This document shows positions 1-9,394 of a stretch of 64,000 bases of DNA, piece after piece. Origin of the DNA: Nocardioides humilatus (lineage in GTDB: Bacteria; Actinomycetota; Actinomycetes; Propionibacteriales; Nocardioidaceae). The stretch's first letter is position 1; each line of letters begins with the position of its first letter. The notes beneath the pieces are model-generated. The model searched no databases. It worked only from the letters and a program-made list of their open reading frames with translations, and had not been told where the DNA came from. The DNA lies in contig NZ_VUJV01000003.1 of assembly GCF_008373755.1 (NCBI RefSeq), positions 682,001 through 746,000 of the forward strand, read 5' to 3'. A program made the translations under genes and the position numbers.

Positions 1-1289
1 TCGTCCATGATGCCGAGTTTGATGGTGCCGCGGGCCAACCCGAGGAGGTCCTCGCAGCGCGCGAAGAGGTCGTCGGTGAAGGCGACCTCGTCGGGGCCGT
101 GCATCTTCGGCTTCACGGCATACATCGATCCGGTCCGCGAGTTGCCCAGGTCGCCGCGACCCTGGAGGTCCACGAGACTGCCGAGGGCCGTGACGACCGC
201 ATCGAGGATGCCTTCGGGGATCTCCTCGCCCGCCGCGTCGAGCACGGCATCGGTGGTCATCAGGTGACCCACCTGGCGGACGAAGAGGAGGGATCGGCCG
301 GGGAGCACGAGCTCGCCGCGGTCGATCGTGTAAGTGCGGTCGGGCGCGAGAGTGCGGGTGAAGGTGCGCCCGCCCTTGGCCACCTCGGCACTGAGCGTGC
401 CGCGGTTGAGGAGGAGCCAGTTGCGGTAGGCGGCGACCTTGTCGGCGGTGTCGACAGCGGCGATGGAGTCCTCGAGGTCCATGATCGTGGAGATCGCAGA
501 CTCGACCAGGAGGTCCTTCACCCCGGCCGGGTCGTCCTTGCCGATGGCGTGCGCGCGGTCGACCTGGATCTCGACGTGCAGGCCGTGGTGGACGAGCAGC
601 ACCGCCTCGGGATCGGCGGGGTCGCCGCGGTGCCCGACGTAGGCGCCGGCATCGGCCAAGGTCGTCCGCCCGCCCGAGGTCGTCACGACCAGCGCGGCAT
701 CCTCGACGGCGTACTGCCGCGCGTCAGCGTGGCTGCCCACGGCCAGCGGGAAGTGGTCGTCGAGGAACCGTCGCGCCCGCCTGATGACCTCGGCGCCCCG
801 CGTCGGGTTGTAGGTCGTGCCGCGCTCCCGGCCGTCGGCCTCGGGGATCACGTCGGTCCCGTAGAGCGCGTCGTAGAGCGAGCCCCAACGGGCATTGGCG
901 GCGTTGACGGCGAAGCGCGGGTTCAGCACTGGTACGACGAGCTGCGGGCCCGCCTGCAGCGCCACCTCGGCATCGACGTCGGTGGTCGCGATCGCGAACG
1001 GGTCGGGCGCGTCGACGAGGTAGCCGATGTCGCGGAGCATGGCGACGTAGGCCGCCTGGTCAGCGATGGGACCGGGGTGGTCGGTGTGCCACTGGTCGAG
1101 CTGCTGCTGGAGCTCGTCACGACGCGCGAGCAGGGCGCGGTTGCGCGGGGCGAGGTCGGCCAGGATCGCCTCGAAACCGGCCCAGAACGCGCCCTCGTCG
1201 ATGCCGGATCCGGGCAGCGCTTCGTCACGCACGAACGCGTGCAGCTCTGCGGCGACGCTCAACCCGCCGACCTGGATCCGCTGGGGCAC
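1..1289 (-). CDS. glcB: Malate synthase G (3' part cut off by window start)
   Basis: Condenses glyoxylate with acetyl-CoA to malate in the cytosolic glyoxylate shunt. Translating the minus strand from GTG 1289 gives an uninterrupted frame of 429 codons to the window edge, starting V-P-Q-R-I-Q-V-G-G and carrying the family hallmark [20 protein letters not shown] followed by [12 protein letters not shown]. The visible end reads [10 protein letters not shown], the active-site stretch of the family. Malate synthase G is about 720-740 residues, so roughly 40 percent of the C-terminal side is outside. GTG 1289 is preferred over GTG 1295 because it aligns with the usual N-terminus and has a -10-like hexamer 6 nt upstream. 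It is divergent from the SRPBCC gene. Confidence 0.93.
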   Translation of the reverse strand, partial: MPQRIQVGGLSVAAELHAFVRDEALPGSGIDEGAFWAGFEAILADLAPRNRALLARRDELQQQLDQWHTDHPGPIADQAAYVAMLRDIGYLVDAPDPFAIATTDVDAEVALQAGPQLVVPVLNPRFAVNAANARWGSLYDALYGTDVIPEADGRERGTTYNPTRGAEVIRRARRFLDDHFPLAVGSHADARQYAVEDAALVVTTSGGRTTLADAGAYVGHRGDPADPEAVLLVHHGLHVEIQVDRAHAIGKDDPAGVKDLLVESAISTIMDLEDSIAAVDTADKVAAYRNWLLLNRGTLSAEVAKGGRTFTRTLAPDRTYTIDRGELVLPGRSLLFVRQVGHLMTTDAVLDAAGEEIPEGILDAVVTALGSLVDLQGRGDLGNSRTGSMYAVKPKMHGPDEVAFTDDLFARCEDLLGLARGTIKLGIMD

Positions 1290-1295
1290 CCGCAC

Positions 1296-1301
1296 AGAGT
1301 A
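1296..1301 (-). promoter_or_regulatory. -10-like element of glcB
   Basis: TACTCT on the minus strand, 6 nt before GTG 1289. This spacing would put the transcription start at or next to the start codon (leaderless mRNA). Inference from spacing only. Confidence 0.4.
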
Positions 1302-1378
1302 GGGCCCTGGACACGCTTGTCACGGCCCTCTAAGGTCGCCATATTCACGACCGATCGAACGCATAGATGGAGATGTCG

Positions 1379-1852
1379 ATGCACACCGCTGCTGCGCTGG
1401 AGGACTCCATCGAGCTCGACGCTCCGCCATCGACGGTGTGGGCGGCCGTGAGCGATCCGCGCCGGATGCCCGAGTGGAGCCCCCAGGTCACCTCGGTCCG
1501 GCTCCGCCACGGGGCCGAGGTCGTCGAGCTCGGCACCGAGTTCACCAACCGCAACAAGTACGGCGAGCTGGAGTGGACCACGCGCGCGAAGGTCGTCCGG
1601 TTCGAGGTCGAGAAGGAGATGGCCTTCCGCATCGAGGACAACTGGGTGATCTGGAGCTTCGCCCTCGCTCCCCTGCCCGACGGTCGCACCCTGCTGACCC
1701 AGCGCCGCGAGGTCCCCGACGGGATCTCCGACCTCTCCTACGAGCTGTCCGAGGGCTTCATGGGCGGCGTCGACAGCTACACCGAGATCCAGCGCGCGGG
1801 CATGCGCGAGACGCTCGAGGCGATCCGTGGGACGGTCGAGTCCGCGACCTGA
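1379..1852 (+). CDS. SRPBCC / polyketide cyclase-like protein
   Basis: Small single-domain protein of 157 residues with the START/Bet v 1-like opening S-I-E-L-D-A-P-P-S-T-V-W-A-A-V-S-D-P and E-W-S-P-Q-V, typical of SRPBCC proteins that bind hydrophobic ligands. No catalytic residues can be named, so substrate and role are unknown. In-frame ATGs lie at 1367, 1373 and 1379. I chose 1379 because GGAG sits 6 nt upstream, but the others are possible. It stands alone, divergent from glcB and 22 bp before the alpha/beta hydrolase gene, which appears to have its own promoter. Confidence 0.8.
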   Translation: MHTAAALEDSIELDAPPSTVWAAVSDPRRMPEWSPQVTSVRLRHGAEVVELGTEFTNRNKYGELEWTTRAKVVRFEVEKEMAFRIEDNWVIWSFALAPLPDGRTLLTQRREVPDGISDLSYELSEGFMGGVDSYTEIQRAGMRETLEAIRGTVESAT

Positions 1853-1861
1853 GCGGTAGGC

Positions 1862-1867
1862 GATAGT
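1862..1867 (+). promoter_or_regulatory. -10-like element of the 1875 hydrolase
   Basis: GATAGT, 7 nt before ATG 1875; fits a leaderless arrangement, although the first base departs from TANNNT. Confidence 0.3.
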
Positions 1868-1874
1868 CGTCGCC

Positions 1875-2813
1875 ATGACCTACGCGGAACAGGCGGAGTG
1901 GCGGGCGATCCAGGAGTTCCTCCCTGAGCAGTACCGGATCACCGACGCCACCTCCCCCGCCGAGGAATGGTGGGAGCACCGCGGGCACCGGATCCACCTC
2001 GACACCTACCGCAACGCGGGAGCGCCGGTGAAGGTGATCCTGCTCCACGGCGTCGGCACCAACGGTCGGCAGATGTCGCTCATCCTCGGACGGCCGCTGG
2101 CCGAGCGCGGCTACGAGACGATCGCCATCGACATGCCGACCTACGGCATCACCGAGGTGGCACCCGGCGCGCTCGTGACCTACGACGACTGGGTGCAGAT
2201 CGGCTGCGACCTGATCGACACCGAGCTTGCGAAGGACGACCGGCCGATCGTGCTCTACGGCCTCTCGGCGGGCGGCATGGAGACCTACCACGTGGCCGCG
2301 AAGAGCCGGCGCGTGAAGGGCATCGTCGGCATGACCTTCCTGGACCAGAGCTCGCTGCGGGTCCGGGTCGAGACCGCCTTCGACCCGGTCACCGGGTTCG
2401 TGGGCGCGACCCTCATGAGGCTGCTCGCCCGCACCCCGCTGCGGCGGCTGCGGGTGCCGATGCGGTGGGTCAGCAAGATGCGGACCCTCGTCAACGACCG
2501 CGCCGCCAAGCGCGCCTGCTACCGCGACAAGACGTCGGCCGGCAACAGCGTCTCGATCGCCTTCCTCGACTCCTACCTCAACTACCGACCCGTGGCCGAG
2601 CCCGGCGACTTCGACGTCTGCCCGGTGCTGCTGACCCAACCGGCCGCCGACCGGTGGACGCCGCTGCACCTGTCCGAGCCCTTCCTGGCCCAGATCACGA
2701 AGGTCCCCGTGACGACGGTGCTGCTCGACAACGCCGGGCACTACCCGCTGGAGCAGCCCGGCCTCGACCAGATGGTGGAGGCGATCAGCGACTTCGTGGG
2801 ACGTGCGGGCTGA
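1875..2813 (+). CDS. Alpha/beta hydrolase
   Basis: 312-residue cytoplasmic alpha/beta-hydrolase fold protein. An oxyanion-hole type H-G-V-G stretch (residues 58-61) is followed by the nucleophile elbow G-L-S-A-G with Ser131. An acidic candidate lies near residue 256 in P-A-A-D-R-W-T-P, and the catalytic His is H289 in N-A-G-H-Y-P. The insertion between about 150 and 230, rich in Arg and Leu, would form the lid. Substrate cannot be deduced; esterase or lipase-like activity is the family expectation. The 3' end overlaps the convergent VOC gene by 29 bp. Confidence 0.88.
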   Translation: MTYAEQAEWRAIQEFLPEQYRITDATSPAEEWWEHRGHRIHLDTYRNAGAPVKVILLHGVGTNGRQMSLILGRPLAERGYETIAIDMPTYGITEVAPGALVTYDDWVQIGCDLIDTELAKDDRPIVLYGLSAGGMETYHVAAKSRRVKGIVGMTFLDQSSLRVRVETAFDPVTGFVGATLMRLLARTPLRRLRVPMRWVSKMRTLVNDRAAKRACYRDKTSAGNSVSIAFLDSYLNYRPVAEPGDFDVCPVLLTQPAADRWTPLHLSEPFLAQITKVPVTTVLLDNAGHYPLEQPGLDQMVEAISDFVGRAG

Positions 2814-3432
2814 TCAACGCGGTCCGCACCGACATGCCCAGCTCCCGGGTGCGCAGCGTCGTGATGCGGCGCCCCGGCTGGACGGCCTCCTTGACCCGGC
2901 CACCGTTGTCCCCGAGCAGCGCGACCGCGGCGTCGATGTCGCCGGCGACATGGGTGAGTCCCCACAGCGTCGAAGGCCCGTCGCTCGCCGTGTCGGGTGA
3001 GCCGACCACCTCCAGGATCACCTCGCCGAGCCGGTAGAAGACCTGGCGCACCGCGGCGGCGCCCAGCTCACCGTCCCGCATCTTGCGGGGCTCGAGACCG
3101 ATGGTCCCCAACGAGGCGACCGTGCGTCCCAGGTCCGGTGACAGCAGCACGACGTGGTCGATGATCGTGACGCCGTTGGGGTGCGTCGCCGGGGTGCCCT
3201 GCGGCGCGTCGGTGACCGTCGTCGGGATGCCGTCCAGGTCGGCTTCGATGCTGCCGGTCCCCCGAAGGGTCCAGCCGACGATGCCCTTGCCGCCGAGGTC
3301 GTGGTCGCGCCCGAGCAGCCGCACGGCGACCGAACCGATCCGGCAGGTCCCGTCGGCGTCGACCGCGAACCCGGCCGCCTCCCACGCCTCCGGTGGATCA
3401 GCCACGAACAGCTCAGCGATGGTCACGGCCAT
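2785..3432 (-). CDS. VOC-superfamily protein
   Basis: 215-residue protein. The C-terminal two thirds carry a vicinal-oxygen-chelate pattern: I-D-H-V-V-L-L-S-P-D-L followed by F-Y-R-L-G-E-V-I-L-E-V-V and W-G-L-T-H-V-A-G-D-I-D. The His and Glu positions are compatible with VOC metal ligands, but the substrate is unknown. The N-terminal approximately 85 residues are a further alpha/beta region giving two-module symmetry. It lies 10 bp downstream of the EamA transporter gene and is probably cotranscribed with it. Its 3' end overlaps the convergent hydrolase gene by 29 bp. Confidence 0.78.
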   Translation of the reverse strand: MAVTIAELFVADPPEAWEAAGFAVDADGTCRIGSVAVRLLGRDHDLGGKGIVGWTLRGTGSIEADLDGIPTTVTDAPQGTPATHPNGVTIIDHVVLLSPDLGRTVASLGTIGLEPRKMRDGELGAAAVRQVFYRLGEVILEVVGSPDTASDGPSTLWGLTHVAGDIDAAVALLGDNGGRVKEAVQPGRRITTLRTRELGMSVRTALISPHVPRSR

Positions 3433-3442
3433 GGAGGTGACC

Positions 3443-4396
3443 CTAGGGGTCGCTCAGGCCCACCGGTTCGAGGGCCGGCTCCTCCGCGCGCGTCGGGTGC
3501 CGCTCGACCGAGATCACGATCGCGACGGCCGCGACGATGACGAGGCCCCCGATGACGACTGCGCTCGTGATGGGCTCGTCGAGGATCAGCCAGCCGAGGA
3601 AGACCGCGACCACCGGGTTGACGTAGGCGTAGGTCGCGACCAGCCCGATGGGAGCGTTGGACAGCAACCAGACGTAGGCGCTGAAGGCGACCATCGAACC
3701 GAAGACGACGAGATATCCCCAGGCCAGCCAGGTCCGGCCGCCGTACTCCCAGGGCGTGAAGTGCTCGCCCCGCGCGAGGCCGACGACGACCATCATCACG
3801 CCACCGGTCCACATCTCGTGGACCGTGGTGACGAACGGGTTGTCCGGCAGCGTCAGCCGCGGCTGGACCCACGAGCCGAACGCCCAGAAGGCGCTGGCCG
3901 CCACCACGAAGGCGGCGCCGGCCAGGGGCACGTGCCCCTGTTCACGCCCGCCGAGGACCAGCCAGGCCAGACCGGCGAAGCCGAGCAGCACGCCGATGAC
4001 CGACCAGGTCTTCGGCCGGTCGCCGGCGAGGAAGCGGTAGGCGGTGACGAAGAGAGGGACGGCGGCGACCAGCAGCGCGGCCACTCCGCTGGGAGCACCG
4101 ATGTCCTCACCGACAGCGACGAAGCCGTTGCCGAGCAGCGGGAGCATCAGCCCGAGGAGGGCCGCTCCGAGCAGCTCGGCGCGCGTGACGCGCAGGTCCG
4201 TGCCGCGCAGCTTGAGCACCACACCGAGCAGCAGGCCGGCCAGGGCGAACCGGGCGCCCATCCCGGTCAGCGGCGGCATCTCCTCGACGACCACCCGGAT
4301 GCCGAGGTAGGTCGAGCCCCAGACGACGTAGACGATCGCGAGCGCGACCGCGACCGCGACCAGCCCGACCCTCGCCCCTGATGACCTGGTGTCCAT
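3443..4396 (-). CDS. EamA/DMT-family transporter
   Basis: 317-residue polytopic membrane protein of the drug/metabolite transporter superfamily. It starts M-D-T-R-S-S-G and goes into the first helix with the signature V-V-W-G-S-T-Y-L-G, then about ten hydrophobic helices in two EamA repeats; the second repeat includes A-Y-V-N-P-V-V-A-V-F-L-G-W. The C-terminus is short and cytoplasmic. The frame is open upstream to 4576, but that extension is Arg/Ser-rich and not membrane-like, so ATG 4396 is preferred. Substrate (often amino acids or metabolites for export) is not determinable. Likely operon with the downstream VOC gene. Confidence 0.88.
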   Translation of the reverse strand: MDTRSSGARVGLVAVAVALAIVYVVWGSTYLGIRVVVEEMPPLTGMGARFALAGLLLGVVLKLRGTDLRVTRAELLGAALLGLMLPLLGNGFVAVGEDIGAPSGVAALLVAAVPLFVTAYRFLAGDRPKTWSVIGVLLGFAGLAWLVLGGREQGHVPLAGAAFVVAASAFWAFGSWVQPRLTLPDNPFVTTVHEMWTGGVMMVVVGLARGEHFTPWEYGGRTWLAWGYLVVFGSMVAFSAYVWLLSNAPIGLVATYAYVNPVVAVFLGWLILDEPITSAVVIGGLVIVAAVAIVISVERHPTRAEEPALEPVGLSDP

Positions 4397-4577
4397 CGCC
4401 GCCCGCCTGTCGCTCTCGGCTCGTGGACCCGAACCTACGAGGGAAGAACGGTCCGCCGCGATCGGATATTGCGCTGCGGCGGCCGGTTGGCGGTGACTCG
4501 ACGATCCCTGGCAGTTCCTCGAGCGTTTGTTGCCGAGCTGTTCCCCGCGTGAGGTGAGCCTGGGTCGATCGCCCACC

Positions 4578-4583
4578 TAGGCT
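4578..4583 (+). promoter_or_regulatory. -10-like element of the GH26-like gene
   Basis: TAGGCT, 7 nt before GTG 4591, in a 194-bp divergent intergenic region. Spacing suggests a leaderless transcript. Confidence 0.45.
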
Positions 4584-4590
4584 CGCCGGT

Positions 4591-5778
4591 GTGAGCCTGA
4601 CGAACCTGCGCAGGGTGCCCGCCCTCCTGGCGCTGACCTGTGCCCTCGGCCTGACCGCCGCGGTCCCCGGCGCGGCCCACAGCGACGACGCGACCGGTGA
4701 CAGCACCTCGACCGCCGTCGAGTCGGCCCGTGCTGCCGGCCCCGGTTTCCTGGCACCCCGCAAGGGTGCCTGGTTCGGTGTCTCGATCGACTGGGCCAAC
4801 GACTCCCTCGCCGACTACTCGCGTCGACTCGGCCACAAGCCGGCCGTCGCCGTGACCTTCGCGAGCTTCCCGATGAGCGACCAGGAGAAGATCTGGCTCG
4901 ACCAGGCCGCTGACCAAGCGAAGGCGGGCAAGAGCAGGCTGCTCCTCACGCTCGAGCCGTGGGGCGGTCTCGACGAGGTCACCGCGGCCCGGTCGCGTGA
5001 GCTCGCCCGCCTCCTCGCGCGCTACAACCGGCAAGGGCTCGACATCTACGTCCGCTTCGCACACGAGATGAACGGCTCCTGGTACGCCTGGGCGCAGCAG
5101 CCCGAGGCCTACGTCGCGGCCTTCCGCCGCGTCGCCAACGCCGTGCACGACCTGACCTCGCGCACGGCCATGATGTGGGCGCCCAACTACGGCGGCGGCT
5201 ACCCGTTCGCCGGCGGCACCTACCAGGCGCCGCCCGGTAGCCACGACGCCGACGTCCTCGACACCAACGGCGACGGCTCGGTCACCGGCGCCGACGATCC
5301 CTACCGCCCCTACTGGCCCGGCAAGAAGTACGTCGACTGGGTCGGCATGTCGGTCTACCACTGGGGCGCGGTCTATCCCTGGGGCGAGAACGAGGTGCCC
5401 GAGCCCGGCAAGTTCCGCGACCTGCTGCGCGGCACCTACGACGGAGCCGCGGGCAACGAGCTCGCCGTACCTGACTTCTACGCCGAGTACGGCGCCGCCC
5501 TTCAGCTCCCGGTCGCCGTCACCGAGACGGCGGCGCTCTACGTCCCTGACGGAGGCGGGGCCGGCGAGATGGCGATCAAGAGCGCCTGGTGGGACCAGGT
5601 CCTCGATCCGGCCAACTCCCGCCGCCTGCCGTGGCTGAAGATGGTCAACTGGTTCGAGTGGAAGAAGAACGAGCCTGAGGTCGGCGGCGTCGTCGACTGG
5701 ACGGCGACCACCCGACGCCCGATCCGGACCGGCTTCGTCGACGCCCTTCCCGGCTGGCTGCGTTACGCCCCGCGGTAG
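4591..5778 (+). CDS. Secreted GH26-like glycoside hydrolase (beta-mannanase type)
   Basis: 395 residues. An N-terminal Sec signal peptide (hydrophobic core A-L-L-A-L-T-C-A-L-G-L, cleavage near A-A-H-S) is followed by a TIM-barrel glycosidase. F-A-H-E-M-N-G-S-W-Y-A-W matches the acid/base motif of GH26 (Glu159), then M-M-W-A-P-N, and A-V-T-E-T-A supplies the candidate nucleophile Glu312. Residues 224-236 form a DxNxDG calcium-binding loop (D-T-N-G-D-G-S-V-T-G) inside the catalytic domain. The product likely acts outside the cell on beta-mannan or a related glycan. GTG start is supported by the signal peptide and the close -10. The 3' end overlaps the convergent hydrolase gene by 16 bp. Confidence 0.85.
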   Translation: MSLTNLRRVPALLALTCALGLTAAVPGAAHSDDATGDSTSTAVESARAAGPGFLAPRKGAWFGVSIDWANDSLADYSRRLGHKPAVAVTFASFPMSDQEKIWLDQAADQAKAGKSRLLLTLEPWGGLDEVTAARSRELARLLARYNRQGLDIYVRFAHEMNGSWYAWAQQPEAYVAAFRRVANAVHDLTSRTAMMWAPNYGGGYPFAGGTYQAPPGSHDADVLDTNGDGSVTGADDPYRPYWPGKKYVDWVGMSVYHWGAVYPWGENEVPEPGKFRDLLRGTYDGAAGNELAVPDFYAEYGAALQLPVAVTETAALYVPDGGGAGEMAIKSAWWDQVLDPANSRRLPWLKMVNWFEWKKNEPEVGGVVDWTATTRRPIRTGFVDALPGWLRYAPR

Positions 5779-6635
5779 GCGTTGAGGAACCGCGCCAGCG
5801 CTTCCGCGACCACGGTGGGGTTCTCGACCTGGGGGTAGTGACCCGTGACCGGTTCGTCGTCGAGCACGACGTACTCGGCATCGGGAAGCCGCTCCAGGAG
5901 GCGCTCGAGCACGTGGCCGCCGCTGATCGGATCGGCGGGGCCCCAGATGAACTGCGTCGGGCCCGAGTAGCCCTCCAGGGCTTCACGCCATCGATCTGCG
6001 TGGAGGCGTCGCTCGTCGATGTACTTCAGGACCGCCGGCTGCACCCGCCGCCCGTCGTTGGTCGTCACCGACGCCCACATCGCGTGCAGGTCGGAGTCAC
6101 TGACTTCGCGGCCCATGATGCTGCCCATCACGGACCGGAAGGTGCGCTCGGTGCCGAGCCGGGCGAGCACGGGTCCGAGGCGGCCGTGGAGGAGCTTCTG
6201 CATGAGCACCGGGCGGTGGAGATCGGGATAGAGGCCACCGTTGAGCCACGACATCGAGGTGATCCGTTGGGCGTTGCGGCTGAGGAGCTCCTGGCCGACG
6301 CTGACGCCGTAGTCGTGCGCCACGAGTGCGGTGCGGCCGATGCCGAGCTGGTCCCAGATCGCTTCCACGATGTCGGCCTGCTCGACGATCCGGTAGTCGT
6401 GCGGGTTCGGCTTGTCGCTCGCCCCGAGGCCCAGGAAGTCGAGGGTGGTCACCCGGCAGCCCGCCTTGACCAGCGCAGGTACGACGCCCGCCCAGTCGTG
6501 CGACGACGTCGGGAAGCCGTGCAGGAGCGTCACAGGCACGCCGTCGGGACTGGCGTCCTGACGCACGAAGATCCGGTGTCCGTCGACCTCCGCGAAGCCG
6601 CCTCCGGCGATCCACTCGTCCAACGATGGGAGCAT
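5763..6635 (-). CDS. Alpha/beta hydrolase with Asp nucleophile (epoxide hydrolase / dehalogenase type)
   Basis: 290 residues. The oxyanion-loop motif L-L-H-G-F-P-T-S (residues 37-44) is followed by the nucleophile elbow V-A-H-D-Y-G with Asp108 instead of Ser, the mark of epoxide hydrolases and haloalkane dehalogenases. I-W-G-P-A-D-P offers the acid and T-G-H-Y-P the base (His266). There is no adjacent pathway gene, so the substrate is open. The gene faces the GH26-like gene tail to tail with a 16-bp coding overlap, and lies 40 bp from rnhA on the same strand. ATG 6635 is chosen for its -10 spacing. Confidence 0.85.
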   Translation of the reverse strand: MLPSLDEWIAGGGFAEVDGHRIFVRQDASPDGVPVTLLHGFPTSSHDWAGVVPALVKAGCRVTTLDFLGLGASDKPNPHDYRIVEQADIVEAIWDQLGIGRTALVAHDYGVSVGQELLSRNAQRITSMSWLNGGLYPDLHRPVLMQKLLHGRLGPVLARLGTERTFRSVMGSIMGREVSDSDLHAMWASVTTNDGRRVQPAVLKYIDERRLHADRWREALEGYSGPTQFIWGPADPISGGHVLERLLERLPDAEYVVLDDEPVTGHYPQVENPTVVAEALARFLNAYRGA

Positions 6636-6641
6636 CGCCGC

Positions 6642-6647
6642 ACCCTA
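6642..6647 (-). promoter_or_regulatory. -10-like element of the 6635 hydrolase
   Basis: TAGGGT on the minus strand, 6 nt before ATG 6635; leaderless spacing. It lies in the 40-bp gap after rnhA. Confidence 0.4.
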
Positions 6648-6675
6648 TCCGGGTCGCGTGAACCGCGGGTACGGA

Positions 6676-7125
6676 TCAGCGGCCGATCGCCTCGGCCATC
6701 CCCCGCGTCGCCAGCTGGTCGGCCAGCTCGTTGTCGGGGACCCCGGCATGCCCCTTCACCCAGAACCACTCGACCTGGTGGCGCGCACAGGCAGCGTCGA
6801 GCCGCTGCCAGAGATCGACGTTCTTGACCGGCTGCTTGGCCGAGGTCTTCCAGCCGTTCTTCTTCCAGCCGTTGACCCACTGCGTGATGCCGTTGCGGAC
6901 GTAGGTGCTGTCGGTGTGGAGCTCGACCTCACAGGCCCGGTTGAGCGTCTCGAGCGCCATGATCGGAGCGGTCAGCTCCATCCGGTTGTTGGTCGTCTCG
7001 TCCGACTCCCCGCCGTACAGCTCGAGCACGTGCTCGCCGTAGCGCACCACCGCGCCCCATCCGCCGGGCCCGGGGTTGGGCGTGCACCCGCCGTCGGTGT
7101 GGATCACTACGCGTCCGTCGCTCAT
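6676..7125 (-). CDS. rnhA: Ribonuclease HI
   Basis: 149-residue RNase HI, which cleaves the RNA strand of RNA-DNA hybrids (R-loops, primers). All four metal-binding acids are in place: Asp11 (H-T-D-G-G), Glu50 (N-R-M-E-L-T-A-P), Asp72 (H-T-D-S-T-Y) and Asp136 (D-N-E-L-A-D). V-K-G-H-A-G provides the conserved His, and the W-K-K-N-G-W-K basic protrusion typical of E. coli-type RNase HI is present. The frame extends further upstream, but the protein aligned to the family starts at ATG 7125, which has GATGAT 7 nt upstream. It is divergent from the SBBP protein gene. Confidence 0.96.
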   Translation of the reverse strand: MSDGRVVIHTDGGCTPNPGPGGWGAVVRYGEHVLELYGGESDETTNNRMELTAPIMALETLNRACEVELHTDSTYVRNGITQWVNGWKKNGWKTSAKQPVKNVDLWQRLDAACARHQVEWFWVKGHAGVPDNELADQLATRGMAEAIGR

Positions 7126-7132
7126 CGGGAGG

Positions 7133-7138
7133 ATCATC
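7133..7138 (-). promoter_or_regulatory. -10-like element of rnhA
   Basis: GATGAT on the minus strand, 7 nt before ATG 7125. Weak match, but position agrees with the leaderless pattern seen at neighbouring genes. Confidence 0.28.
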
Positions 7139-7177
7139 CACCACCGACCCACGGACCGTGCGCCCGACTTCATCCTG

Positions 7178-9391
7178 ATGAACGACGACGCCGGGCGCTG
7201 GATGCGCGCATCATGGAGCGTGCACTCGATCTCTCGGCAGCTCGCAGCTCTCGTCCCCCTGGCACTGACCGCCACGCTCACGGCGTTCACCGCCCAGCCG
7301 GCCGCGCAGGCCACTCCTCCCCCCGCGAGCGCCGACGCTTCTAAGGCGACAGAGCACCAGGCGCGGCACGCCTTGGCCGACCTGCCGCTGTCGTTCGAGG
7401 CCAACCGCGGCCAGAGCGACGCCCGGGTGCGCTACCTCGCCCGCGGCGACGGTTTCACCCTCTTCCTCACCCGGCACCGTGCGGTGTTCGGCCTCGACGG
7501 CGCGGCGGTCGCGCTGAAGCCGGTCGGCGCCGCTCGCAACCCACGTCTCGTCGGCCGGTCCCCACAGCAGGCCACCACCAGCTACTTCCGCGGCAAGGAC
7601 CCGAGCAGGTGGCGACGCGGCGTCCCGGCCTTCGGCCGGGTCCGCTACCAAGGCCTCTACCGCGGCATCGACATGGTCGTGCGCGGCAACCGCTCCGGCG
7701 CGGAGTACGACTTCGTCGTCGCAGCAGGAGCCGACCCTTCACGGATCGGCTACCGGCTCCAGGGGGCCGACCGCCTCCGGATCCGCCACGGCGACCTGGT
7801 CGCCTCGACGGCCGCGGGCAGGTTCATCCACCGCGCACCGGTCGCCTACCAACGGATCGACGGCGAGCGCCGACGCGTCGACGCACGTTTCCGGCTCCGG
7901 CACGGCGTGGTCAGCTTCGCCCTCGGCTCCTACGACGCGAGCCGGCGATTGGTGATCGACCCGGAGACCGACCTCGAGTACTCCACCTACCTCGGCGGCA
8001 ACGATGACGACGACATCGTGTCTGTGGTGGTCCGCGATGGTGACGTCTACGTCGCCGGCACCACCTACTCCGACGACTTCCCGACCACGCCGGGCGCCTA
8101 CCCCGACACCCCGAGCGGGAGCGACGTCTTCGTCAGCCGCCTGGCGCTCGACGGCGGCGGATCGGCCGACCTCGTCTACTCCGCGATCCTCGGCGGGGGC
8201 GCCTACGACACCATGAGCGACATGGCGGTCGAGGACGGAGACATCTACGTCGCAGGCGATACCGAGTCGTCGAACTTCCCCATCACCGCGGGCGCCTTCG
8301 ACGACGACCTCTACGGGTCCGACGGCGGCGGGACCGACACGTTCTTCGCGAAGATCTCGCCCGACGGCAACGGCGCCGCCGACCTCGCCTACTCGAGCTT
8401 CCTCGGCGGCAACTACTACAACAGCGGACGCGCCGCGATCGCCGTGCACAACGGCGACATCTACCTGGCGGGCAGCACCGACGGAGGGCCCTACCCTCAG
8501 ACGCCTGGCGCTCCCTACCACAACGACTACAGCGCCGAGATCTTCCTCACCAGGATCTCCCCTGACGGCAACGGGGAGGACGACCTGGTCTACGGCGCGA
8601 TGCTCGGCGGCGCCGGCGACGAGGGATTGTCCGACATCGCTATCAGCGGCGGAGACGTCTACCTCACTGGGTCGGCCTACTACGAGCTGACCGACAAGAA
8701 GTTCCCCGCGACCCGGGGCGCTTACGACCGGACCTACAACGGCGAGTACGACATCTACGTCATGCGTATCTCCCCGGACGGCAACAAGAGGGACGACATC
8801 AAGTACTCATCCCTCCTCGGCACGCGCCGCTCCGAAGGCTCCAGCGCGATCGCGGTCAGGGACGGCAAGGTCTACCTGACCGGCAGCACGTGCTCGCACG
8901 ACTTTCCGACGACCCGGGGGGCCTACGATCGCTCCTACAACGCCAAGTGCGACGTCATCGTGTCCGTCCTGGCCACCAATCGGGGCGTCGAGCACGACCT
9001 CAAGTACTCGACCTTCTTCGGCGCCGGCGCCGACGACGACTCCGGCAGCATCCGGGTGAGTGACGGTCGCGTCTACCTCGTGGGCACGACCGAGTCGCCG
9101 GGGCTGCCCACCAAGGGCATCCCCTACGACTCGACCCACAACGGGAAGAACGACGGCTTCCTCGCGGTGTTCGCGCTCGGCGGTCGTCGAGGCAAGGACC
9201 TCAAGTACGCCACGTTCCTCGGCGGCCCGAAGCAAGACGGTGCCTACGCACTCGCCCTCGACGGCGGCTACGCCTACGTCGCCGGATTTGCTGGCGCCGA
9301 CTTCCCCGTCACGCCCGGCGCCTTCGACACCACGTCCAACAGCGAGGGCGACGCCTTCGTGGCGAGACTCCTGCTGCCCGGCAGCGGATAG
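7178..9391 (+). CDS. Secreted SBBP-repeat beta-propeller protein
   Basis: About 737 residues with a Sec-type hydrophobic segment ([13 protein letters not shown]) near the N-terminus. The conserved N-terminal module of SBBP proteins follows: [13 protein letters not shown] then G-F-T-L-F-L. The rest contains seven SBBP-type repeats, each opening with Y-S-T-Y-L-G-G or a variant, carrying G-D-V-Y-V-A-G-T-T and ending D-F-P-T-T-P-G-A-Y. The repeats form a beta-propeller on the cell surface or outside the cell. The last Gly-rich repeat ends at the C-terminus with no sortase motif or anchor. Ligand unknown. ATG 7178 is chosen; 7202 and GTG 7220 are alternatives. Confidence 0.85.
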   Translation: MNDDAGRWMRASWSVHSISRQLAALVPLALTATLTAFTAQPAAQATPPPASADASKATEHQARHALADLPLSFEANRGQSDARVRYLARGDGFTLFLTRHRAVFGLDGAAVALKPVGAARNPRLVGRSPQQATTSYFRGKDPSRWRRGVPAFGRVRYQGLYRGIDMVVRGNRSGAEYDFVVAAGADPSRIGYRLQGADRLRIRHGDLVASTAAGRFIHRAPVAYQRIDGERRRVDARFRLRHGVVSFALGSYDASRRLVIDPETDLEYSTYLGGNDDDDIVSVVVRDGDVYVAGTTYSDDFPTTPGAYPDTPSGSDVFVSRLALDGGGSADLVYSAILGGGAYDTMSDMAVEDGDIYVAGDTESSNFPITAGAFDDDLYGSDGGGTDTFFAKISPDGNGAADLAYSSFLGGNYYNSGRAAIAVHNGDIYLAGSTDGGPYPQTPGAPYHNDYSAEIFLTRISPDGNGEDDLVYGAMLGGAGDEGLSDIAISGGDVYLTGSAYYELTDKKFPATRGAYDRTYNGEYDIYVMRISPDGNKRDDIKYSSLLGTRRSEGSSAIAVRDGKVYLTGSTCSHDFPTTRGAYDRSYNAKCDVIVSVLATNRGVEHDLKYSTFFGAGADDDSGSIRVSDGRVYLVGTTESPGLPTKGIPYDSTHNGKNDGFLAVFALGGRRGKDLKYATFLGGPKQDGAYALALDGGYAYVAGFAGADFPVTPGAFDTTSNSEGDAFVARLLLPGSG

Positions 9392-9394
9392 GGG

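Noticed and set aside
99-1451. Long plus-strand open frame over glcB
   Set aside because: It is the antisense shadow of malate synthase G; amino-acid content is Arg/Val/Gly-rich with no family pattern.
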